Part shown: positions 44,601-56,900 of the stretch, piece after piece
How positions within the stretch are numbered: the stretch's first letter is position 1
How the letters are laid out: each line of letters begins with the position of its first letter
Notes under the pieces: generated by a model
What the model saw: the letters and a program-made list of their open reading frames with translations, nothing else
Databases searched by the model: none
Told to the model about the DNA's origin: nothing
Position numbers and translations under genes: made by a program
Origin: Amphimedon queenslandica
Lineage: Eukaryota; Porifera; Demospongiae; Haplosclerida; Niphatidae
NCBI RefSeq assembly: GCF_000090795.2
Contig: NW_003546378.1
Coordinates: forward strand, 7,748 to 71,747
Length of the DNA stretch: 64,000 nucleotides
Reading direction: 5' to 3'

Positions 44601-47600
44601 TAGATAGCGCACAGTAGTACATGTACATGTATGTAGGTATAGTGTGTAGGAAGTACTGTGGTTCCACCCAGTTACACATACATGCTCTGTAGTAGCTTAT
44701 GCTCACATGCATAAGAGGCTGTCAAAAACTCAAGGATGCTTCTCTTGGCTGTCTGTGCTCTTCAAGTTCATCTGTACTTCTGCTCCATTTATTGAGAAGC
44801 CCATTTAGCACTATCTTCGCTCCATTCTACAGTTGAGCTACTGTCGTGCTGCTGACAAGCTAGTTCTACTGGTATTTTAGTGTTTTATAGTATATATGTT
44901 AAATTTTAGTAGTCATATGAGTATGGATCCTCTGGTGGACTTTGGATGGTGCTGTCTAATAGATCCTGATCCCAACCTTATTCCATCATTTCATATTTAT
45001 GGCTGTACTTTTGACAAATGTGAAAAACCTGTACATTTTCTCTATCCACTCTAAAAGTCGTAAAATGTGATAGTAGTAAAATGCAGAGCCACTTCAATAT
45101 TGTTTGTTAACTGGCCATTTTCAAGCCCTTCTCTCGCAGTATTTATAGGAATTCCTTCTACATTCAATGTTATAACAGATTATAAAACCCTTGTGCTGTT
45201 TACATGTACTGTAATACATGAATAGCTATAGATTATAACTTGAATATTAGTCATAAATTATTGCTACATGTATATGTACATGCATTATATGTCATTGTAG
45301 TATTTAACATGTGTATGCATTATGGTGCTACTCTTTGATAAAGTTAAAAGCTCTTTTTTTGTGTAGTCATCTGATTCTCCAATTCTGAGAGCAGTAGATT
45401 CTTGTCATTATTTTATTGATTGGAAAACTGAAGTAGCTTGTAATGAGACAGTAACGGTGAATGGATCTTGCATTTTGGAAGATACTCAGTCTGGCATTCA
45501 GTATAATTTCAATTCTCTTGCTAAACCACTTATCGTAAGATTGTAATGATGATGATGTTATACAACTTTTATCTGGATGACATTTTTTATATTGTAGTTT
45601 TTGGATGCTGGTGTTTCCTTTTCTATTTGTCTTTGTCCTGGATATCTCTGCAAGAAATCTTTCATACTGAATACAACATCTAGCAAAGTTTTAGGCCAGT
45701 TTCAAGAAATGGTAGTATATCCTGAAACTGGTGCTGAAGTGCTGTATCAAAATGGAGATGGTTGTCCTGGTGAGTAAATTTATAGTATCATAATGCTTAT
45801 TGCACATGCATCTACTGTACATGTATGCACGTTGTATGCACTTCACAAAATTATAATCCAGTTTACTTTCTTGCCTTAAAACCCTCTAAGTTTATCACAT
45901 CAATGTACATTAAGTATAACTAAACATTACTTCTGTATTGAGACATGTACTTGTAGATGTACATGTACTGTATGAAAATAGTCATTGTTGGGTAGAGAAT
46001 ATACAATCTATTGATGCACTAGGTCTACAGGCTACACATACAGTACAAGCCAATAAAAACTTCGCGTTCCGTTTACGTTGAACGGCCGTTGGGCGTTTCA
46101 ACGCTATATAAAAAACGTTTACTTCCGTTTATGGTCCGTTTTTCCATGGAGCACGTTTTTACGTTGGCTCAACGTTTTGTCCTTGCCTCCTTGGTTTTCT
46201 CTACTCCACAGATACTACATGCTCGTTCTCGACTGCCGCTCTGGAGATACTACTGTCATATCAGTTCAGTGTGGACCTCAACTCAAAGAGACGCTGTGTG
46301 AGTCGAGGTGTGAAGTACTCGTCTCGTTGGAAGACGGGCCACCAGGCTCGGTGTAGTCTCAATGTATTGTGATAAGCATTAGTTATCAGTATCATTACTA
46401 TATTTCTATCATTATTCTACTCTTAGTTTCAAAAACTTGTATTATATATTATATATTTTTTATTTTATGAAAGATTCAAGCGTCATGCATTTTGATCTTG
46501 GTACTAGCAGGTCTATAATTACATGATTTTATTTTATAAATGATAATAATATAATAGCTGCTTCTTTGCTTGACAGAGCACTCTTTCTTGTGACTACTTC
46601 TTGTCGTCCTATTGAATCATACAACATGAGAATAAGGTGGGTGAATTACATGTATATAAAATGCATGTCGCTACGTTTATGACTTACCTGTCTGGTTTTA
46701 TCATCAACCATGGCTCATAGTCGTTTTGTAAGTGTATCTAAGGAAGCCTGACTCCTGAAGAAACTGTCAGAAAAGAGAAAAGTCGAGCAACGCTTGGAGC
46801 GTTGTTCATGGAAATAAAAACGGCAGTGCCCAGACCCAACGGACCATGAACGGAACAACCACAATAAAAACGGAAACGGCGCTACCGTTTAATCGCCGTT
46901 CAACGTAAACGGAACGCGAAGTTTTTATTGTCTTCTACTGTACATGTACATTATGTATTATTTGTATTATTTTAGGTAGAAGTAACTTTTCATCCATTGT
47001 TTTTATGAGGTGTGATCGCAGTATATTAAATGAAACAGGTCGCTTTATATGGGAGAAGGTAATTTATCAAGTTGCAATTACATGTACATGTATTGCTATA
47101 AATTGGTTTAAATAGGAGCTGTCTGACAATGAATGTCAGAAGTATTTTAGTTGGTGGACTCCTCTGGCCTGCCCAACAACAGAGGTTGTTTGCGTTGCTC
47201 ACAAACCAGGTAGCAGTTTCTATTATGATTTTAGCCCTCTGCATACAACTAGTGGTTACTGGACAGTTATTGATGAAAAGTAAGAAAATTAATTGTGTGC
47301 ATGTACATGTATATTAAGTTTTGCTGTAAGGATTTACACCCTACTGCTGGTGTAACAATAATGTTACAGTGCTCCTTTATTTTACCTTGGCCAAGATGAT
47401 GTTGTACTATCTTTACTTTATGTCAGTAGATTGAGACAGTTTTTATAATAAGTATATACAGTGTACATGTACATTAAGATTAACTTAATTACCGTAGGCT
47501 GGGTTTTGATTGCGTATCTAATAGATTGCGAATTTGAAAAAATAACTATAGTTTGCGTTTCCAACAATTGCGAGATGCTAGCCTAGCTAGCCACACTCAC

Positions 47601-50600
47601 AAGTTAACTGATTGTCTTGTTTCTCTCCTTTACCATCTAAAGCTACTGCCACAGCTTGATCAACTTCCTTCAAGATGTTAGGTGGCATTGGGACTTAACT
47701 AGATGAGGTAATTTGGGCTGAAAATAGCACAGGATACCACTTATGATGCTGTAAATGAAACACGTGTAAAAAAATGATTGATAGGTGTGGCGCTTATTAA
47801 TTATTATAGGCGTGGCGTTCATCAATTATTATTAATTACGATTCTTTTCATTGCGAGATGTATTCCAGACTTGCAATTCGCAATCAAAAAAACCTCGCAA
47901 TCAAAACCCGGCCTACGGTATTTGAATTACATATACATGTATGGTCTCTGTCAGTCTTTGATTGGTTAGTGCATGGACTCATGTTTATAAGCATGTGTGC
48001 ATGACTACATGCACAGTATTAAGATATGATGATGGGTTAAGTTTTATTATAGACTCAGGGCATGTTCTGTATGAGCTACATGTAGTTTGCAGATTTTTAT
48101 TTACATGTGTATGTATGATTAGTTCAAAAGTACACCTTTCTTTGGTACTTCTATATTTACGTACTTACATGTACTTATAGCTATATGTATGTACATGTAT
48201 ATCATGACCTGAATATTCCCATTGATTAACTGACCTAGCTTTATGTTTATTGCTATAATATTTACATGTATGCTGTACTTGTTCTTTTATTGTTGCTGTA
48301 TAGCCACAACAAGTATTTCATAAGTATTTGTGGACCGATTCATGGTATTGCAGGTATAGATCTATAATAGTGATGTACAATGTTTTTAATTGATCTGATT
48401 TTTACATTATAGGTTGTGCTGGTGATGCTTCAGTTTGTGTGCATAAAAATGATGGAACTTATCAAAATTTGGCATATAGCAGCACACAGTCAATAACTTT
48501 TAATGGTACATATTTTTGTTTACATTATATAAGCAAACAATATTTTACTGTGAGTTAATTTATAGCTAATGGAAACCCTGTCATTAAGTTTCATGGTCCT
48601 AAGCTTTCAACGCTACCTCAGCCATATTCTGTCACAGTCGAGCTTATTTGTGGTTTGCAGTCACTGAGTCTTCATAGGTACACACACACATATAATATAA
48701 CTATGTTTATTATTTTTTTAATTTCAGTCATACTTCATCATCAGTTAGATTTGAATGGTATACAACATTTGCCTGCCCAAATACTAACAAGTACATTACC
48801 ATAGTTTGCATTTTGTTCATTAAAAAATTTTGTAGTGTTCACTTGCAGAAAGATTGCAGTTCGTATGTTGAAACTGATAGTGTTTATACTTTTTATCCTT
48901 CCAAGTTATCAAAGTAAGATTTTAAAAGTTAAAACACTTTTAACCTACATGTACTAATGGCCATATCTATTATGCACGTATGTGTACTTGTATTTTGCTT
49001 ATTTCTACTAGCATTTGTAGCTGAGTAAAATTACTTTTCTTAGTATACTACATGTACGTGTACTTGTACGTACATGTCCAGTAATGTTCTTACATGAACC
49101 ATATTTTCTGTCATAAGAGCCTATTAAGAATAAGAGCCCATCACTATTACATATTGCTGCTATAAATATGCATAGGTACGTGTATCTGCAGTATGTTTTT
49201 ATAGACCAGTTGGGGCTGGGTATATTCATAGAATTTTATGTATATTCATTGTGATACCATAATGATTATTTATTGAGATTGTCTGAGAAATAGACACCTA
49301 CACGTAGACTATATAAATTTTAATTTAAAACTAGCCCACATCTTACTGTGTGAATTGTGTCACTGTGTGACTACTGATATATACAGTATCAAATTGTACA
49401 CTTTTGTATGAAATAGTAATACGGCTGTAAGATGTACGTATTATGGATTAAAATTGTGCATCCACATTGTCTGGATATTTTAGTTGCTATTGACCATATA
49501 CTTGCAGTAGCAGCAATTTTCCTTAGTGAGAGGTCTGCTATTTTGCTTTAAATGAGGGGTTTGGCAATGGCAATGCCGTAGTAGAATGTCAATGCCATTG
49601 CACAAATCCATTGCCTCAGTGGATATGTGCAATGGCATTGAGATTCTACTGATTAGTGCAGTACCCACCATATTGTATGGCAGATGTACAGTACATAATG
49701 TAAATGTATGAACATGAGTAATTTTGAGTAATTTTAATTTTTAGACAATATACCTTGAGTGTTGGAAGGTTTACTTACTATATAAATTTTTGTGATAATG
49801 CTCCTAAATGCTCGAGTGGTATGTCATCATGTCGTATTGATAATGGAAACAATGGTGGAAAATTGAATCTTGGCTCTACTTCATCTCGTCTGGTATATAT
49901 AGATTGTGAGTGATATGATATATATTATTGTTTTTATGAAATATCTTTTTTGCAGCATATAAAATGCAAATCAGTTTTGTTGGGAATGATGGTAATACAA
50001 CTGTTATTGTTGAGTGTGTTGGGAGCAATTTTAATAAACATTATCAACTTGACACTGTAAGTAATGTTCAATGACTCAAAGTGTAATACTTATTTTGAGG
50101 AAAAATGTGCATGATTAGTACATGTACTTGTTGTATGCATGTTTTTCGACTGTAGATCAAAGGACTGAATTTAATGGAAAATGGTGTAGAGATATTTTTA
50201 TGTATTTTTTATTGGGAAGAGTTTTTACAACTGATTGCTTTTTGAGCTTAATAAAATTAATAATAAACTAAAAATTTTTCAGATTTTGATGAAACTTGGT
50301 GTTTTAATAGTATTTGATAGAAGTTCTTAACTTTTAGGTGAATTCAAAATATATAGGTTATACACCAACTAGAAGGGATTCATACTATTTTAATCCTGAG
50401 GGTATAGCCCGGGGGATTAATTTAAAGTAGTATGAAGCCTGACTAGGTGGTGTATTACATATTTAAACTATATTCATTGGTATTTGAAGAGATTCATTGG
50501 TGTTTTAAAGATATTTATGGTATTATGACGTGACTTACCCCTGAAGACTGAAGAGCACATGGTCCAGACAGTAGACTCCTGAAGCCAGGCTAGCTACAAT

Positions 50601-53037
50601 CTATGTTATAAGAAGAGTCATAGAAAGAGCTTGTAGAGATGCTGAGACTCGTGAAGCAAGAGCAGCAAGGCTTACAGTAGCTTGAGCTCGTAGGGACGCT
50701 GAGAATCCTGAAGAGAGAGAAGAGAAATGAGGCTGGCTAGAGGAAGACTGAATGACAGAGTTATAAGCATAGAGGCACTTGTCGAGGAAGAGCTAATGCT
50801 CAATCCAGAAGAGCTAATGAGCCACCTGCTGATAGAGACCTCTGTCTGGCAGCTGACAATAATTGCTAATTGAATGCTTCCTTGCAAAAGAATTTCAACT
50901 TTATTCAAAATGAATTTTTTTTACATTGAAGCAGTGAGGTTATACAATTTTAATCCCTCATGAACTCATAAACATCAAAGGAAATTCTTCATGATATAGT
51001 TAAAGTAAATTTAATCCACTGTAGCCGAGAAAATATGTCTATGACCCTACAAATTTACTAAATGCAGGAGAGTCGTTGAAATCTTTTGTTTTGATGGTTA
51101 CATAATAATATAAACACATGTTTTTTCCCAAGAAGTTAAAGTTACATTTAAAATAAAATTTGAATTTTTACCACTTTTTGTCACATTTTAGTCAACAGTC
51201 AAATGCATGGATGTACATGTATTATGCACAGTTCGAAGATCATGTTAATAAAAAATTTGTACCGCACTAAAAGTGAAAATTTTTAATTTTTATGAAACAT
51301 GCTTAAATAAAATTCATTTCATCACTATAAGCCTGGTTTGTACTAACCATGCACAAAATGCAACACAAAAATGAAATTTGGTCAACTTTGCATCAACTTG
51401 AATGAATTAATTTTGTCAAAAGGTCTGATCATAATTGCCCATGCAATTGTGACCATTACATTTTCTGTTCTTGTCTATATTCTACTGTTTAATATACACT
51501 GTAGTTATATTGTGGTAATAATTATTACTCTCTTCTTTATTTAATTACTCTATTTGTTTAATACCTATTATACGTGTATGATGATTCAATCATTGTGCAT
51601 TTTTGTTTATTGTGTTGTATTTTTGATCTTTGCATACTTTTTTCATTATTGATTATTTCATAGATTATGTTAGAAAATGAATACACCACTGTACATGGAA
51701 AATTAAATGTTGTTTTTAAGATGTTCACTAGTGTAGGGTGTCAGTTGTAAGTTTTTATTATTGCTATTTGCTAGTGCAACTGTTATATACCTATATTTAG
51801 GAAAACACCTAGCTCTGAACCCTCTGGTCATTCACCTACTACAACTAGCCATGCATCAACAAAATCAATAGTTGTTGTTATTACAATATTGGCTGTCATA
51901 CTCTGCTTGATTGTTGTGTCCATTGTGATAGTTTTTCTTTGGAATAAGGATTTAAGGTAATGAATATTGTTAAGCTTGCATCTGTAAAATTTGTTATTTT
52001 TTAGACAAAGTTTGTTTTTTAGATTATTTGGTTCTAAGTCAAATGAGCCTGTCCGATATATGAGAGCAAAAGTAAGTTACTAAAGTGTTGAATCAGATAT
52101 ATTTGTACTGACAAGACCATTCAAGTGTTATCTGCCTAATCAAAGTCAAGTTATTCATAATTCCTTTGATGTTTAAATCAAAAACACAAAAACATAATTA
52201 ATACATCATGGTTCTTCATGCAACATTTGATTTTACAGTGGTGAATAGTACAAGCAATTTTTATATTTGTACATGCACTTGAGGGCATGGTAAGTGGTGA
52301 AGCCTTTCGGTGATTTAATTTATACATATTACATTTTAAGAATGCGCAATTAACTCATATAATGCATATAAGAATAATTGACAACTGCCTGCTTGTAGCT
52401 TGGCAATTAGACGATATTGATGAAGTACGTAACTAATTAACAAATTTTAAAATGGAAAGCTTAGTTTGTGGTATCAGGTAGTGTAAGCATCATTTGCTGG
52501 ATAAATATTATTATTTTGAAGGGTTACAACTAATCTAAATTTTTGAAAAATAGGAATAGTGCGCTGAATTGTGTGAGTTTGCAACTCTATTTTTCAAGTC
52601 TATTTCTTTGACATTACACTTATGTCTGAAATAAAAGATGATTCTTATTGCCAGCATCTGATAAGTATTATACTTTTGTTTTGAAAATTTTGAGTGAATT
52701 ATGCATTACTGAGTAGAGAATTAGATAAAGAAAATAAAAATGATGTTTTCAGTTCTGTTGCAATATTTTGAATTCCACTAGTCAAAAATGAACTACCTGT
52801 ATAATAACTATCAGGCTCCTGTAACTATAGACAACAATAATGTATTTTTGTTTTGATATTAATTCTTTTTGTTACTAGACAAGAGATACATTGCTTGATA
52901 ATGAAAGTGAGGAAGATAGTGATGAGGAATTAGAAGTTTTTCAAGAAACATCTCTAGATACAAAAGGAAAGTCACCCCTCTTGGTTGATATTGATGATAA
53001 GGGCAAAGGGTCTGATGAAGAATTGTTAGATTTATAA
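35634..53037 (+). CDS. IGF2R: Cation-independent mannose-6-phosphate receptor-like (CI-MPR / IGF2R)
   Basis: Thirty-one exons, ATG to TAA, give about 2340 residues with every junction in phase. Exons: 35634-35788, 36152-36315, 36358-36488, 37237-37731, 38113-39682, 40357-40571, 40672-41538, 41713-41894, 41942-42092, 42137-42507, 42563-42719, 42769-42999, 43423-43716, 43771-43839, 43889-44038, 44101-44229, 45367-45534, 45598-45769, 46976-47058, 47116-47279, 48304-48353, 48413-48505, 48566-48677, 48728-48790, 48836-48913, 49745-49905, 49956-50056, 51664-51746, 51801-51956, 52023-52071 and 52879-53037. A signal peptide (KVTLLLLLLFRLCF) precedes about 15 cysteine-rich MRH-type repeats, each closing on a pattern such as YHNGDICSADGLRKITVITF then HC. 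One membrane span lies near 2241-2266 (VVVITILAVILCLIVVSIVI). The 74-residue tail is acidic and ends SDEELLDL, a DxxLL-type GGA sorting signal. The family carries acid hydrolases from Golgi to lysosomes. No fibronectin type II insert was recognised. IGF2 binding is not implied. Introns over 300 bases without a listed element hold nothing recognised. Confidence 0.94.
46051..46930. mobile_element. 880-base foldback DNA transposon with 36-base perfect TIR
   Basis: The left end CAATAAAAACTTCGCGTTCC... (46051-46086) and the right end (46895-46930) are perfect 36-base inverted repeats; pairing degrades beyond that. The element is clearly more GC-rich than the intron around it, particularly near both ends. 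No target duplication is evident. Two overlapping frames of 70 and 92 codons near the left end have no recognisable domain. It lies in the CI-MPR intron between exons 45598-45769 and 46976-47058. Confidence 0.82.
47492..47918. mobile_element. MITE with CCGTAGGC termini, TA duplication
   Basis: Inverted ends CCGTAGGCTGGGTTTTGATTG and CAATCAAAACCCGGCCTACGG, flanked by TA (47490-47491, 47919-47920). A GTGGCG...CATCAATTATTA unit is doubled inside. It is non-coding, about 427 bases, in the CI-MPR intron before exon 48304-48353. Confidence 0.8.
49580..49650. ncRNA. miRNA-like perfect hairpin in a CI-MPR intron
   Basis: A 31-base arm (49580-49610) pairs with 49620-49650 across a 9-base loop with only two mismatches; the central block TCAATGCCATTGCACA is fully paired. 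Length and near-perfect pairing resemble sponge microRNA precursors or a very short foldback element. No flanking duplication was seen. The strand is undetermined, and an intronic (mirtron-like or host-transcribed) RNA is only one reading. Confidence 0.35.
50361..50454. repeat. Imperfect 94-base palindrome
   Basis: The left arm (TACACCAACTAG, TTCATACTATTTTAATCC) pairs with the right arm (GGATTAATTTAAAGTAGTATGAA, CTAGGTGGTGTA) around TATAGCCCGGG. It looks like the remnant of a small foldback element in the CI-MPR intron 50057-51663. The rest of that intron, apart from the coding fossil at 50563-50760, shows nothing recognised. Confidence 0.55.
50563..50760 (+). pseudogene. Fossil of an Arg/Glu-rich short-repeat transposon protein
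   Basis: The plus strand reads, in one frame with later stops, TPEARLA, then ERACRDAETREARAARL, then ARRDAENPEEREE. The AET.E.R.ARL unit recurs about every 19 residues. Such repeats occur in sponge mobile-element proteins, for example upstream of Helitron-like helicases; that link is from memory and tentative. Stops and a frameshift show it is not functional. It lies inside a CI-MPR intron. Confidence 0.4.
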
Positions 53038-53242
53038 ATAGTTTGTGATGTAAGTCTGTATGTATTTGTATTATAGAAATTTTTATTATGTGTTATCTTT
53101 GGAAGCATGAAGTTAATAGTAACTAATCATGATCCATTAATTGCACATGCTGCTTTCAATTAACTTCAAATAAGATGTACAATTGTAGTTAACTAAAGCA
53201 AAGTAATTTAAATTTTAAAAGCAATTAAAATTTTAAAAGCAA

Positions 53243-53943
53243 TTAAACATTGTTAGTAGTATGAAAACAACTGTCACGAATGGTAGGCAAACATTTCATC
53301 ACATAAGATTGAAACTCTTTTCGGTGAACTTTTGACCCTGTCAGTATTGACTGATTTGCCTGTAACAATTCCTTGACACCTTTATTATTACCAAAGCTTT
53401 CATTGAGAAGTATACTATCCACATTAATCGAATGTTCCTAAATGGAATATTATTACATACATGTACATGTATGTAAACATTGCATAGCAGAAACATACTT
53501 TAAGACAGCACATCAGTTGATAAATAGCAGCAATAAAATGAGATATAGTATTAGTTTCATGATAAGACATAAGCATTTCTTTAAATAACTCCTATGGAAA
53601 CACAATTGACACATTAGCAATGAATGTACATGTAAATGAGTAAGTACTTTCAAAAAAAACTTTAAGCCTTGAATAAACAAGTCTAAATTAACAGTAGGTG
53701 AACAGTTACTTAATGACTCTATGCATTCAACAGAAAGAACTCTTATGTCAGCACCAAACCTACAATCAAAAACCCACTCATTGATAAAATTATTAAAACA
53801 ATAACAAACCTGACACACCCCAATCCAATTAGTGTGAAGGTGTATTCAATGCAATCTGTGGGTAGTGTTAACAAACTTTCAGGAAATATTTCACATACAT
53901 AATGCAACAGTTCGTAGAATTTCTTGCAAATATCAGGATACTG

Positions 53944-53982
<39 letters not shown>

Positions 53983-56900
53983 TGTATTTAGCCTTATACA
54001 TGTACATGTACATGAGTGAGTGATTGAACTATTCTTAATACCCCAAGAGAGATTTTAAATGTTGTTAACTGTGTTTTATAACCACAGTGCACTGTAAACC
54101 GAGATTAGAATTATTTTAAATAATCATGTGATTTCAGTTATTAAGAACCATGCCTGGTATGGGAATAGAATCAAGCAAGAATTAACACCAAGAAGCACTA
54201 AAGAGATATGTGGAGCAATACGGAAGTTTTCATTGTTGTACAAGAAAGATCTACTTGGTGATATCACTAGCACTACAGTGCAGTTTGACACTCTCTAAAC
54301 CATAGAGCAATGGGAAAGTAACCACACAGTCAAAGCCAGTTTGAATTTGGAGCAAAAATTGGGCAATTATTATCACAAATACTATTACCAGAAAAATTGT
54401 GATACATCAACAACCATCACATTGGTATAATCATAAAAGTAATAGATTACTTAGCATTAAGTACTTGCATTCAATGCATGTAATTAGAGTTGTATTACAT
54501 TCTAATTTCTATTACTATTAAAGACAAAGATTACTTACTACTTCAATTACTAATATAATACTATTGCACTAAAAAACTAGACACTCAACTAGCAGTTTCT
54601 ACAGTTAATCATTCATGTATTTCAAACTATAGATATTAGAGTTACAGGGATGGGAAACTTCCATCTTAGAAACTTTCTTTTGCAGCAAATCAAGCTATCT
54701 TCCCATACTGTATTAGTTTTTCTAATTGTCAGTAATTTTTATTTTTACAGTGCCACAATGGTGGATAAGCTGTGATGTAGCAGGTCTTTCTCATGGTATT
54801 TCAGCCTGTTCAGGTCCACTGAATCGACTTAATAATGAACTTTTTGTGGGGCGCTGTCTATGTTCTTCCTTTATTCTAGCTATCTGATGTAGTGATTAGA
54901 ATGTTGGTAATGTATCACTTAATTTCATGTATCTGAAAAAAAAATTTTTGAGCTACTTAGAGCATATTAAAACGGCTGCTAATGGGTAGAAGACCCAGGG
55001 TAGGGTATAGACTTTCTGTAGATGGGGCCATTCTAGTTCCTGAGATAGGTGTGTAGAAGCAAAACACAGCACATTTGCTTTCTTATGTGTGTAAACGCTA
55101 CCAAAGTGATGCACAGGACTATTTCAAGTTGGAAGACCTGGAGGACTGCTTGTAGAATTGGTCTATCTGGCTAATCATGAAGTATTTAGAAATGAGTTTG
55201 AGATACAGATGTCAAAATGCAAAACAAAAATTTCGGCGTTATTTCATGAAGATGTGATGTTTATTAGTCTATCACAGTTTATATTGAAGCAATATTCTAG
55301 ACGCAACATAAAACCTTCTAATAGGCTTTTTCAGGTAGAGACAGAAAATATCAGCCAAGATAGCTAATTGCCTAATTTTTGGACTGCTTAAAAAAGGGAA
55401 GGGAGCATTAGAATTATTCTGTTGCTAGGCAAAATATAATTATATTCAATGGGAATAATAAAACTGCAATTTTCCTATCCCTGTAAACTCTAATATCTAT
55501 GTTCAAACCAAATTATATAAAAAATAACACAGTCTTTAACATTATTCTTATTAAAATGAATTAAACATACTAGCTTTACCTTTAACAGATCTTCATTCAC
55601 ATGAACTGCAGGTAGAATAGCACACAGTCCCTTTAAAACAACATCAACATGTATACTTACATCATTGGTATCTAAAAGAATGAAAAATAAACATTACTAT
55701 ATGCATATTAGTAGTTACGTACCATAAGTCCATACTGCATATGATGAACTTAATGGCATATAGAGGTATAATAAAAATCACAAATACATGTAAATTTTTG
55801 ATACAAGAATTTAATGCTATGTTTAGTTATTAGCTTTTAAGTTATACATACATGTACATGTAGTAATTTGTAACAACTATAGTCATAAAATTACCAGATT
55901 GAGAAAAATCAATGTAATCTTTCGTGGTAAGGTGAGATAGAGTTTCAATAAAAAAGGTAAGATCGTCATAGTCCATATCATCAGACATCTTTTTGCAGTA
56001 CTTGCCTAAGAAAATTAATCAGTTAAAATCATAATAAAAATTCAACCCCTCTATTTCATTGAGTTTTCTTTGGCAATTGGTACTGTATCAAATAATGCAG
56101 ATGCTCTAACTGTCTTGCAGATATACATGTAAATAAAAAATCTCCAACAAAATTGAGCGATATCAATGATATAAAGTGTCACCTAAGTAGAGTACATGGT
56201 AAGAACTGTAATTGCTCACCAACAATAATCTTTGCATAAACTGATACAAGTGTTGAGCATATATCATATAACTGACTCACACTGACCTTTAATTGTTAAG
56301 AACAGCAAAAAATAAAAAATGCATATATTGTACATTGGAAACCTTACATCATTTAAAAAGAGAAGAAAATTTTCTGAGACATGACAAAACAACTTCAGTA
56401 TAGCTTGATATAGATCTTGGAAATCACAAACACGATCCATAATTTGAACACAAGTTGAAAGGATTGGTAAGATAAAAGGAAACACCACATTCACAATTGA
56501 ATTATGAGATGCTACTATAACACCATTGATTGATTCCAGCAGCATTAACAAGTGTTTCTGCTCATTGAGGGATTGACTATCAAATGAAGCCATCAATCCT
56601 TCAAATTGAGAGTATAATAGACCTAAGAGCTGCAAAATTTGTACTATTATTGTGATAGCAGAGTACATCTTATAACAATTCAAATAATATTGTAAAAGTA
56701 AACAAAACTTAATCATATCAGAATAGAAACATGCATGCAATGATAAAAAATACATGTACCTCATTCAAAAATTCAGCATTTTTGTCTCCAGAAGCACATG
56801 AAACAAGTCCTTTAAAGATCTCTCTTTGTACTGATGGAGAACACATAGCTAAACAATGCTGGCCACTAGCACAAGCTTTCATAAATGAACACATTTTCTC

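Noticed and set aside
46078-46356. Two overlapping plus-strand frames of 92 and 70 codons
   Set aside because: They sit inside the GC-richer transposon at 46051-46930, have no domain, and share the same DNA in two frames.
55158-55367. 69-codon plus-strand frame
   Set aside because: It lies inside the TA-flanked element at 54632-55497 and shows no known domain.
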